From Pseudomonadota bacterium (GTDB taxonomy: Bacteria; Pseudomonadota; Gammaproteobacteria; Steroidobacterales; Steroidobacteraceae): 64,000 nt of DNA. Positions 50,382-58,481 of the stretch are shown one piece after another. The position numbers were made by a program, and so were the translations under genes. Positions within the stretch are counted from its first letter, which is position 1. Each line of letters begins with the position of its first letter. The stretch covers positions 1 to 64,000 of the forward strand of contig JAEZCN010000191.1 in the NCBI GenBank assembly GCA_023433515.1. The letters run 5' to 3'. The notes beneath the pieces are model-generated. The model ran no database searches. It was not told where the DNA came from and saw only the letters and a list, made by a program, of their open reading frames with translations.

Positions 50382-52079
50382 ATGAGCGATTCGAAGAAGC
50401 GCGCGGGACTCACTCGCCGCGAGGCGCTGATTCTTTCTTCCACCGCGGGCGCGGGACTTGCGGCGACGAACTTCGCCGCTGCGTCTGACAGCACCAAGAC
50501 GGCGGCTCATCAAGGCCCTGGAAATCTGACCACGCCACGTTCGGCCATCGCGAAAACACAGTACGGCAAAGTGCGCGGCTACCTGGACGGCGGTGTCTTC
50601 ACGTTCAAAGGCATCCCGTACGGCCAGACCACCGCCGGTGAGAATCGCTGGCTCCCCGCGAAACCGCCGACCCCCTGGTCGGACGAATATCCCGCGTTGA
50701 TCTACGGCGCGAACTGCCCGCAGAACACACATCCGTGGACGAGCATCGAACAGACGTTCATCCAGGACTGGGACGACGGCTGGATGAGCGAGGACATGCT
50801 CAAGCTCAACATCTGGACGCCGAGCCTGAGCGGCAAGCGCCCCGTGATGGTCTATTTCCACGGCGGCGGCTTCAGCTTCGGCTCCTCGTACGAACTGCCT
50901 TCGCACGAAGGCGCGCAGATGGCGCGGCATCACGATGTGGTGCAGGTTTCCGTCAATCATCGCCTGAACATTCTCGGGTTCTTCGATGCGGCGGAGGTCG
51001 GTGGGTCCGCCTACGAAGATTCCGCCAACGTCGGCATGACGGATCTCGTCGCGGCCTTGCGCTGGGTCCACGAGAACATCGCCAACTTCGGCGGCGATCC
51101 GGATCGCGTGATGATCTACGGCCAATCCGGCGGTGGTTCGAAGGTGACGACGCTGATGGGCATGCCGTCCGCGTCGGGCCTGTTCCATCGCGCGGCCGCG
51201 ATGTCGGGTGGCGGCGGAAACATCCCGAGCCGGGAACAGCAGCGCGAGCTCGCGCGGCAGACGATGAAAGAGTTAGGCCTCGCGCCGAACGACATCGCCG
51301 CGCTGCGGAAGGTGGAGTGGTCGAAGCTTTTCGCGGCGGGCAACGCGGCGGCGGCCAAGATCAATCCAGTCGGTCCCCCGATGGGTGGGCCGGGTGCACC
51401 GGGCACGCCGCGTGTCGGCTGGTCGCCCTGCGTCGATGGAAAGATCGTCAACATGCGCTCGTTCTTCAATGCCGCGCCCGAGATCTCGAAACACGTGCCG
51501 ATGCTGATCGGCTCGGTGACCGAGGAAGGCAACATCATGTCGCGGCGGCCGACCGAGGACGAGTGGCGCGACAATCTCACGAAGACGTATGGAGCGGAGA
51601 AGGCCGTCGCCATCATCGCCGCGCTCAAGAAGGCCTATCCACAGAAGAAGATTCGGACGCTGTCGTACATCTGCAGCGGACATCCGGGGCTCAACGGGCT
51701 CGCCATTCGCAACAGGGTCGTGCAGATGGCGGGCTTCAAGCACGCGCTCAGCGCGGCGCCGGCGTACACGTACTATTTCACCTGGCAGACACCGATACTC
51801 GATGGCGAGCCAGGCGCGTGGCACACCGCGGAGCTCGCGTTCTGCTTCGACAACACGAAGCGCTGCGAGCAGGGCACCGGCAACACGCCCGAAGCCCAGG
51901 CACTCGCGAAGAAGATGGCGTCCTCGTGGGCGAAGTTCGCCGCGACGGGGAATCCCAGCATCCCCGGACTCGCCTGGCAACCCACCGATCCGGGCTCGAA
52001 CCGGACGATGGTCTGGGACAACGAGAGCCGGATGGTGGACGACCCGGATGGTGAGGCGCGCAAGATCATTCTGTCCTAG
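50382..52079 (+). CDS. Tat-exported type-B carboxylesterase
   Basis: Esterase of 565 residues. N-terminal Tat signal (LTRREALILSSTAGAGLA). The alpha/beta-hydrolase fold carries FTFKGIPYGQTTAGENRW, YFHGGGFSFG (oxyanion hole), the nucleophile in IYGQSGGGSKV (Ser), Glu in GSVTEEGNIM and His in GAWHTAELAF, in type-B order. The elbow is G-x-S-G-G rather than the commonest G-x-S-A-G. Substrate is unknown, perhaps plant-derived esters. A second esterase gene follows 33 bp later. Confidence 0.92.
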   Translation: MSDSKKRAGLTRREALILSSTAGAGLAATNFAAASDSTKTAAHQGPGNLTTPRSAIAKTQYGKVRGYLDGGVFTFKGIPYGQTTAGENRWLPAKPPTPWSDEYPALIYGANCPQNTHPWTSIEQTFIQDWDDGWMSEDMLKLNIWTPSLSGKRPVMVYFHGGGFSFGSSYELPSHEGAQMARHHDVVQVSVNHRLNILGFFDAAEVGGSAYEDSANVGMTDLVAALRWVHENIANFGGDPDRVMIYGQSGGGSKVTTLMGMPSASGLFHRAAAMSGGGGNIPSREQQRELARQTMKELGLAPNDIAALRKVEWSKLFAAGNAAAAKINPVGPPMGGPGAPGTPRVGWSPCVDGKIVNMRSFFNAAPEISKHVPMLIGSVTEEGNIMSRRPTEDEWRDNLTKTYGAEKAVAIIAALKKAYPQKKIRTLSYICSGHPGLNGLAIRNRVVQMAGFKHALSAAPAYTYYFTWQTPILDGEPGAWHTAELAFCFDNTKRCEQGTGNTPEAQALAKKMASSWAKFAATGNPSIPGLAWQPTDPGSNRTMVWDNESRMVDDPDGEARKIILS

Positions 52080-52112
52080 TCGTGGCGCCGGGCCACAGCA
52101 AATGAGGTCGTG

Positions 52113-53078
52113 ATGACCGGATCGTTCCGTGCGGCGTTAACCTGCGTATTACTCGTCGCATGTCCGATCATGGGTGGCGCGGCGCTGGCGCAATCGTCCG
52201 CGCCAGCGCCGGACACCATCTTTCCACCGAAGATGCAGAGCTTTCCGCTCTACGGCGACGCCGCGATCCCCAACGCGAAGCCGGTCTCGGACGAAGAAGC
52301 CTCGGCGAACGGAAGCTGGATACAGAAAGTCTCGCGGCCCTTCATCCAGGTCTATCTACCTGCCCGCGCAAAGGCCACCGGAGCGAGCGTCGTGATCATC
52401 CCGGGCGGCGGGTACGCGGGTCTCACCTTCGAATACGAAGGCACCGAGCAGGCGCGCTTCTTCGTCGATCACGGCATCGCGGCGTTCGTGGTGAAGTACC
52501 GCATCCCCAGCGATCGGACCATGGTCGACAAGTCCATCGGCCCGCTGCAGGACGCGCAGCAGGCGATGCGCTTCGTGCGCGAGCGCGCCGCCCAGTGGAA
52601 ACTGGACCCGGAACGGGTCGGCGTGATCGGTTTCTCGGCCGGTGGTCACCTCGCGTCGACGCTCGCAACCCGCTTCGGCGAGCCACGCATCGAGAACCCG
52701 GATCGCGTCGAACTGCGGCCCGACTTTCTCGTCCTCGTGTATCCCGTCATCAGCATGGACGCGAAGATCACGCACATGGACTCGCGCAAGGCGCTGCTCG
52801 GCGCGAACCCGTCGGACGACCAGGTCCGTTATTTCTCGAGCGAACTACACGTGACGAAGGATTCGCCGCCGGCACTGCTCCTGCACGCCGCGGACGATCG
52901 CCTGGTCGACGTGGAGAACAGCGTCGTGTTCTTCGATGCGATGCGGCGCGCGGGTGTGCCGGTCGAAGCGCGCCTGTTCCAGCAGGGTCAGCATGGATTC
53001 ATCCTCATGCCGCGCGACCGCTGGCAGGGCGCGATCATGGAGTGGCTCACGGTGAACGGCTGGCTGAGTTCGAGATGA
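52113..53078 (+). CDS. Exported alpha/beta hydrolase (acetyl xylan esterase-like)
   Basis: Exported hydrolase of 321 residues. Signal peptide ends ALAQS. The catalytic triad order is the oxyanion motif IIPGGGYAGLTFEYEG, the nucleophile elbow GFSAGGHLAS, Asp in HAADDRLVD and His in GQHGFIL. This family (BD-FAE-like) includes acetyl xylan and feruloyl esterases, which fits the GH43/GPH pair about 15 kb away. The likely co-transcribed partner is the carboxylesterase upstream. A GTG at 52110 is another possible start. Confidence 0.85.
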   Translation: MTGSFRAALTCVLLVACPIMGGAALAQSSAPAPDTIFPPKMQSFPLYGDAAIPNAKPVSDEEASANGSWIQKVSRPFIQVYLPARAKATGASVVIIPGGGYAGLTFEYEGTEQARFFVDHGIAAFVVKYRIPSDRTMVDKSIGPLQDAQQAMRFVRERAAQWKLDPERVGVIGFSAGGHLASTLATRFGEPRIENPDRVELRPDFLVLVYPVISMDAKITHMDSRKALLGANPSDDQVRYFSSELHVTKDSPPALLLHAADDRLVDVENSVVFFDAMRRAGVPVEARLFQQGQHGFILMPRDRWQGAIMEWLTVNGWLSSR

Positions 53079-53216
53079 TTCGCGAGTGAAGGCGCAGTAA
53101 CAAAGGTGTTCCCGGCCCAGGGCCTGGCGCAATCCGTCGTACGTCAGCATCCACCCGCAACGACTGCGGGCCATTCCTACTTTCCGAATGGTGTCCTGGA
53201 ATCGCATCTTCCAGAC

Positions 53217-54512
53217 ATGCGAAAACCAGCTTTCGGGACTTCTTGCGGCTGCATCGCGGCATTCATGCTCGCGGCCGCCGCGGGGCCGGCATCGAGCAAC
53301 GCGGCAGACAAGCTCGTGCCGCAACATTCGGAAGACGTTCGACCCGCACTCAAACGAGGCGCCGACGGAGAATCCGCGACTCTCGAGCTCGAGGCGTTCG
53401 ACCGGGATTTCCGCCTGCAACTCACGATCAACCAGCGACTCGCGAATGTCGCTGCCGGCAGTTCCGTGCAGCTCTACAAGGGAACCGTCGAAGGCGTGCC
53501 CGGTTCCTGGGCGCGCATCAGCATTCAGGACGGTCGGCCGCGCGGCATGATTTGGGATGGCAGTGAGATATTCGTGGTCGATGCGGCGCCGGATGGAGTC
53601 AATTACGGCGCCGCAGGCACGGTGATGTTCAAATTATCGGACGCCGTGATGGAGCAGAGCGTTTCGCTCGACGGCGATACGGTGGAGACGCCGCGCGACG
53701 CATCGGCGGCCTACGACGCCATGATCGACGACGTGCGCGCCAGGATGCAGGGACTTCAGTCCGGCGCACCCGATGAGGTCGTCGAGATATCCATCCTCGG
53801 CGATGCGGACTACCTGGCTCGCTACTCGAGCGAAACGCAGGCCCGCGACGCGATTCTCACGCGCCTCAACAACGTGGACGGAATCTTCAGCGCGCAGCTC
53901 GGCGTGCAACTGCAGGTCGTGTCGGTGGATATCGCCGGCACTCACACGGCCAGCCTTTCCGGGACCACCGATTCCGGCAAATTGCTGGAAGAGCTCGGAC
54001 AGTTGCGACGAGACAGGACCGCGCTTTCATCGACCGGACTCACACACTTGTTCACCGGGCGCCGGCTCAACGGCGACAGCGCGGGCATTGCCTACATGCT
54101 CGCACTCTGCAGCCCGCGTTATGCCACCAGTCTCGCCATGGCGCACGGCAACGCCGTGCTCGATAGTTTGATCACCGCGCACGAGATCGGTCATGTATTC
54201 GGCGCGCCCCACGACGGAGAGGATGACTGCTCGGGCACGCCGCAGGGCGAATACATCATGACGCCGTCGATCAGCACGTCGGTCGCGTCGTTCTCACAAT
54301 GCAGCATCGACGAGATCGAAGCGGTGATCGACAGCTACTCGTGCGTGGTCCCGCTGCCGGCGTCCGGTCCGGCCCCGCTCGAGCCTCCGGCCCCGCCATC
54401 CGGTGACGGTGACGGAGGCGGAGGAAGCAGCGGAGGCGGCGGCGGATCGTTCGATCCGTTCCTGTTACTGCTCTTGCTCGCGCTCGGGGCGAGAAGGGCG
54501 CGTCGAACGTGA
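53217..54512 (+). CDS. Reprolysin-like metalloprotease with GlyGly-CTERM tail
   Basis: Secreted zinc protease of 431 residues. A signal peptide runs to about residue 30. A propeptide-like region follows, then the zinc motif TAHEIGHVFGAPHDGEDD (HExxHxxGxxH, of the metzincin type seen in M12 proteases) near residue 320. The C-terminus has a Pro-rich linker, then a Gly/Ser-rich run, a hydrophobic helix (FLLLLLLALGA) and RRARR: this is the GlyGly-CTERM sorting signal, which rhombosortase cleaves. The ATG at 53217 is preferred over the open frame to 53106. Confidence 0.85.
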   Translation: MRKPAFGTSCGCIAAFMLAAAAGPASSNAADKLVPQHSEDVRPALKRGADGESATLELEAFDRDFRLQLTINQRLANVAAGSSVQLYKGTVEGVPGSWARISIQDGRPRGMIWDGSEIFVVDAAPDGVNYGAAGTVMFKLSDAVMEQSVSLDGDTVETPRDASAAYDAMIDDVRARMQGLQSGAPDEVVEISILGDADYLARYSSETQARDAILTRLNNVDGIFSAQLGVQLQVVSVDIAGTHTASLSGTTDSGKLLEELGQLRRDRTALSSTGLTHLFTGRRLNGDSAGIAYMLALCSPRYATSLAMAHGNAVLDSLITAHEIGHVFGAPHDGEDDCSGTPQGEYIMTPSISTSVASFSQCSIDEIEAVIDSYSCVVPLPASGPAPLEPPAPPSGDGDGGGGSSGGGGGSFDPFLLLLLLALGARRARRT

Positions 54513-54858
54513 GTCCAACTTCCGGCGCCATTCACGACACCTTCTGATTTGCCGGCATGACCGGCTCGCAAACGGACTTGCCCGCGGTGGCGGTGGCGGA
54601 TTAATCGATCCGGCCTTATTGCTGCTCATGCTTACGCTTCTGACCGTGCGACTGCGCCCCGGCACATCGCGCCAATGTTCGATAGCGGCGTCTACTGACT
54701 GGCTACGAGTCCTCTAGCTGTCGACATCGCTTACAGTCGTGGGCTGTGGAATCGCTAACTTCTTGAAAAGACATTGGCGGCTTGCTTATTGCAGGCTTCC
54801 GCCTGGACTGGAATGGTAATCGTCAATAAGTACCAAACTAACAGGCAGGATTGAGAAT
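54513..54858 (+). other. Intergenic region with decayed GlyGly-CTERM fragment and PEP-CTERM promoter
   Basis: About 345 bp. The first part (54557-54717) reads GGGGGLIDPALLLLMLTLL with a following VRLRPG, a second GlyGly-CTERM-like tail without a protein before it (see that entry). The last ~140 bp (from 54718) hold no gene and should contain the promoter of the PEP-CTERM gene that starts at 54859. I see no terminator. Confidence 0.4.
54557..54717 (+). pseudogene. Orphan GlyGly-CTERM tail fragment
   Basis: In the frame ending at 54717, a Gly-rich run (RGGGGG) leads into LIDPALLLLMLTLLTVRLRP, which closely parallels the tail of the preceding metalloprotease (GGGGSFDPFLLLLLLALGA, then RR). There is no start or folded domain before it. 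It may be the leftover C-terminus of a second protease gene of the same type, or an eroded duplicate of the tail. Confidence 0.4.
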
Positions 54859-55575
54859 ATGCGCCTCGCAGCTTTTGTGATGGGTCTGGTCGCAATGGGC
54901 TCAGCGCACGCGACCATTATCACGATTGACGCTCGGGATCTTGCACCAGGCGCACCCGTCAACGCAGCAGGTGCAAGGTTTTCGGTGTTCAAGAATGAAG
55001 GAGGAATCGTCGCTCTTGAGCCGTTGTTAGGCGGTGGTAGCGTGATCGGCGGCCTCTTTGGCGGAATGTATGACGCATTCCCATGCGTGCTCGACTCGAG
55101 CTGCGTGACCGAGCCATTTGCCTTGCTGCGCGTCGATTTTCATTCGCCGACCGACTATGTGGGAATGCGCGCCGTAGTTTCGAATTTCGAAGATCCAGGC
55201 GCTCTATGGGCATTCAGGGCAGACGGCTCGCTGATCTCCTCATGCCATTTTTTCGGTGCAACGGCGCATGGGAGGCCGCCGCAGATAGGGGGTGTCGACT
55301 ATGGATCGAGTGGGGAGCCCTGTGGGTACGTGCAGATGAGCGGCTGCGACCAGTGGACTTGCGCGACGTTCTTCAACTACATCTCAATTACTTCTTCGTC
55401 ATCGGAGATCGCCTTCGTGCTTTTCGGTGGGTACGCTCACAACTGGAATAGGCACGCTGCAGATCAAATTAGCTACAGCGTTTCAGAGCCGAGTTCGATC
55501 GTCTTGCTCAGCGTGGGGCTGCTCGGTGCTCTTGCCAGTGCCCGGCGACGACGTTTCGGCGTCGGCTTGCGCTAA
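54859..55575 (+). CDS. PEP-CTERM sorting-domain protein
   Basis: Exported protein of 238 residues. Signal peptide ends GSAHA. A beta-rich body with several Cys (PCVLDSSCV, GEPCGY, GCDQWTCAT). The C-terminus VSEPSSIVLLSVGLLGALASARRRRF is a PEP-CTERM signal with SEPSS in place of PEPSS, followed by a hydrophobic helix and an arginine cluster, so it is probably processed by an exosortase and placed on the surface. No exosortase gene is in the window. Function is unknown. Confidence 0.85.
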   Translation: MRLAAFVMGLVAMGSAHATIITIDARDLAPGAPVNAAGARFSVFKNEGGIVALEPLLGGGSVIGGLFGGMYDAFPCVLDSSCVTEPFALLRVDFHSPTDYVGMRAVVSNFEDPGALWAFRADGSLISSCHFFGATAHGRPPQIGGVDYGSSGEPCGYVQMSGCDQWTCATFFNYISITSSSSEIAFVLFGGYAHNWNRHAADQISYSVSEPSSIVLLSVGLLGALASARRRRFGVGLR

Positions 55576-55730
55576 CTTCGTGGGACGAGGGAAATAGACT
55601 CGAGTTGGTGCTGCCCTCCCAGATAAGGAAACCTGCACACACGCGCTAACCATCTCGCGAAACTAGCTACCTGCAGAAATTGAGACCCAGCCGGAACTCC
55701 GGCTCGGCACAGTCCTGATATAACGCCCCG

Positions 55731-56894
55731 ATGGAATGCCCGAAGTGCCACCATCAGCAGGAAGCGACGGACAAGTGCGAGTCCTGTGGGGTGTATTTCT
55801 CGAAGCTGGCTGCTCCCTCGACCGCGCCGAAGCCGCCCCCGCGTCGCGGCGGGCCGCACGACGCGCCGGCGGGATCGAAGATCGGAATCGGTCCGATCGT
55901 CGCCACGGCTGCCGTCACCGGGTTGCTGGTCTTCTGGTTCATGCGCGACGAGGACGAGCGCCCAGCTCCCGTCAAGCCGGTGGCCGTTCGGACGGACTTG
56001 CGGACGATCGAGCGTCCGCCGACGGAGGAAGTGGAAGACGCCGGGGAAGACGAAGAACTGAACAGTAGTCAGGCCGGCCCGACCGATTCGGCGACCCCCC
56101 TCGAAGCCGCGCGCGATGCAACGGTTCTCATCGAGACGCCTTTCGGGACGGGCTCGGGATTCATCGTCGACGGACAATGCAACGTCGTCACCAACCGGCA
56201 CGTGGTGGAGATGGACGGGGCAAAGATGGCCGACAGCGCCGTGCGCGACCGGGATACGCAGGCCAGACTGGCCCAGGCCGTGGATCGCCTCCGATATTCG
56301 CTCCGGACTGCCGAGGGGCGGTTGTACAACCTGCGCAATCAGCCCGGAACGAATGTCGAGCAGACCGTGCTCGAGCACAAGATCGCGGAGATGCGCAAAG
56401 CGCTCTCGGATCCGGAGAAGCACTTCAAGAATTACGTCATCGAGACAGTCAACAAGGAAAGTCGCGCCGGATTCTCGGCGACGCTGGCTGACGGCCGACG
56501 TTACGAAGGGCTGGACGCCAGGATCGCCGAGGACGTCGATCTCGCATTGTTCAAGCTGCCGGCGAAGTTCTGCACGTTCGTGCGTGCGGGTCGATCCACG
56601 GATCTCGGCTACGGCCAGCGCCTGTACACCATCGGCAATCCATCCGGCATGGCCTTCACGCTGACGTCGGGCGTCTACTCCGGCGAACGCGTCAACGGCG
56701 ACAAGCGGCTGCTCCAGACGGACGCGCCTATCAACCCGGGCAATAGCGGCGGACCGCTGCTCACCGAAGATGGCCGTGTCGTCGGCGTCAACACCATGGT
56801 CCTGCGCGGCACGCAGGGAATCGGATTCGCATTGCCGATCGAGCTGGTGTTCGATGCGTTTCCGGAGCTGAATGCGATGCGCTTCAGGGACTGA
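55731..56894 (+). CDS. Trypsin-like serine protease with N-terminal zinc ribbon
   Basis: Membrane protease of 387 residues. The N-terminus is a zinc ribbon (CPKC-x9-CESC, residues 3-19). One transmembrane helix follows (about 50-70), then a trypsin-2/HtrA-type domain without PDZ. The catalytic triad is visible: His in NRHVV (about 156), Asp in EDVDLALF (about 270), Ser in NPGNSGGPL (about 339). Between His and Asp there is an ~85-residue coiled-coil insertion (about 165-250). The ribbon faces the cytoplasm and the protease the periplasm. Convergent with the serpin gene, 46 bp apart. Confidence 0.85.
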   Translation: MECPKCHHQQEATDKCESCGVYFSKLAAPSTAPKPPPRRGGPHDAPAGSKIGIGPIVATAAVTGLLVFWFMRDEDERPAPVKPVAVRTDLRTIERPPTEEVEDAGEDEELNSSQAGPTDSATPLEAARDATVLIETPFGTGSGFIVDGQCNVVTNRHVVEMDGAKMADSAVRDRDTQARLAQAVDRLRYSLRTAEGRLYNLRNQPGTNVEQTVLEHKIAEMRKALSDPEKHFKNYVIETVNKESRAGFSATLADGRRYEGLDARIAEDVDLALFKLPAKFCTFVRAGRSTDLGYGQRLYTIGNPSGMAFTLTSGVYSGERVNGDKRLLQTDAPINPGNSGGPLLTEDGRVVGVNTMVLRGTQGIGFALPIELVFDAFPELNAMRFRD

Positions 56895-56940
56895 CGATTC
56901 GCGCGAGCGCTACACATTCTGACGAGCGGGGCTGCGCTCG

Positions 56941-58248
56941 TCAGCGCTCGGAAGGATCGACGACGCGGCCCTGGAACAGTATCGCTCCCGTCGCGTTGTG
57001 ACGGATGAAGAACAGGAACGGGCGATCGACGACGAGCGTCGGGGGTGCCGACGTTACTCCAACCCCCACGCCGGTGGCGGCGGAGGCGGTCGTTCCCTTC
57101 TCGTCCACGGCGATGATCGCCTTGTGTATGACGCTCTGAACCTGCAGACCGCGCGCGCCGTCGATGCCCGAAAAATCGGCGCTGTCGCCGAATGCTACGG
57201 GCATTCCCAGCGCCGACAGCGACTGGTTGAGCGGAACTTCGGTGCCGAACTCGAAACGCGGCATGATCAGGTTGGCGCCGCCGGCCGGCGGCGCCCCCGC
57301 GAGAATGGCACCGACGGATTCGGTAGTCAGGCCGGACTCGAAGCCCGAAAACGTGCCGGCGTCCGGGACCACGATGATCATCGAGGTCGTGTCGCCCACG
57401 TAGTCCAGTGCACCCGCGTTCCAGCCCGGGCCGTTCCAGATGCCTGCGTTGTATTGCCCGTTCATCATCGGCACGGAAACGTCGCCGGTGAGCGCGTGGA
57501 AGGTCGCGTTGGAGCTGTCTTTCAGGAACGGGACCTTCCAGTCCCCGTGGAAGAAGACCGCGTTGGCCAACACCAGCCGGGTGAGCGTGTTGATGGACCC
57601 CTCGGGGAACAGTGTCGGTATCTGATCCTCCGTCACATCGGCGACCCAGCGATTGATCGACTGGCGGGCTTGCTCGGGGGCGGAGGAGAAATTCTCCGTA
57701 TGGAGACCGGCGTCGTAATTTTCCGCGAGCACGTCGAGGTAGGCAGGCAGGACGTTCAGGCCCTGCTGGATCCAGATCGAATTCGCGATGTTCACGCGAA
57801 ATGACGCCGGGTCGCCGGCGGGCGGTGGAGTGGTCAGTGCCAGGTCCAGCGCATTGAAGGCGGCGTGCAGCCGTGGGGCGGGCAGGCTGAAGCGGAGGGC
57901 ATCGGCCATCTGCGTCGCGGTCGTCGTCCTCGCGCCGGCGTACAACATCGCGAGCGCGGTCGAGATGCTGGTCTGGGAGTAGACGAAATTGCCCTGATCC
58001 TGCGACCGGATCTGGTGGTAGAGGTCGATCGAGAATGCGAGGTTGTCGTTCGCGAAGGTGGCGGCGTCTTCGTTGCTGACCAGCGGGGACGTGAGACGCT
58101 GCCTGGAGGAGCGCAGCTCGTTCAACTGGAAGTCGTCGCGTGGGGACGAGCCATCGGCGCTACCCGAGCCGCCGCAGGACGACAGCGTCATCACGGACAT
58201 CAGGACCAGGCACGGCAACATCACCAGCGAATCGAGTAGACGTCTCAT
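56941..58248 (-). CDS. Serpin lipoprotein
   Basis: Serine protease inhibitor of 435 residues with a lipobox (LSSC) after an N-terminal signal. Serpin landmarks are NFVYSQTSISTALAMLYAGAR, NSIWIQQGLNVLPAYLDVL, LANAVFFHGDWKVPF and the C-terminal RPFLFFIRHNATGAILFQGRVVDP. The reactive loop begins VDEKGTTASAATG, which keeps the short-side-chain hinge needed for inhibition; the predicted P1 residue is Thr (with Ser P1'), suggesting elastase-like targets. A lipoprotein serpin in the envelope would guard against exogenous proteases or against its own neighbour, the trypsin-like protease. The start at 58248 has GGGAGG upstream. Confidence 0.9.
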   Translation of the reverse strand: MRRLLDSLVMLPCLVLMSVMTLSSCGGSGSADGSSPRDDFQLNELRSSRQRLTSPLVSNEDAATFANDNLAFSIDLYHQIRSQDQGNFVYSQTSISTALAMLYAGARTTTATQMADALRFSLPAPRLHAAFNALDLALTTPPPAGDPASFRVNIANSIWIQQGLNVLPAYLDVLAENYDAGLHTENFSSAPEQARQSINRWVADVTEDQIPTLFPEGSINTLTRLVLANAVFFHGDWKVPFLKDSSNATFHALTGDVSVPMMNGQYNAGIWNGPGWNAGALDYVGDTTSMIIVVPDAGTFSGFESGLTTESVGAILAGAPPAGGANLIMPRFEFGTEVPLNQSLSALGMPVAFGDSADFSGIDGARGLQVQSVIHKAIIAVDEKGTTASAATGVGVGVTSAPPTLVVDRPFLFFIRHNATGAILFQGRVVDPSER

Positions 58249-58481
58249 GGCCACCTCCCTCGTAAACGTGGATGAGAGCTTTGCACGACACCCATCGGGC
58301 GTCTGTGAAGATCTGTGTTCCGGGCCGGCCGGCGTCCCGCATATCTAACTAACTGATGCGAAAGAAATATTGACGCGGTCGCTCCCGAGTTCGATCGATT
58401 GATCGCCGGCGCGCGATTGCGCGAGCGGACGCATGAGGGAGGATCGGTCGATGCGCACGGCCGCAAGCAAACGCCTGCCCG

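Noticed and set aside
55572..56423. Long minus-strand frame under the trypsin-like gene
   Set aside because: It is a shadow of the protease and has no start signal or motif.
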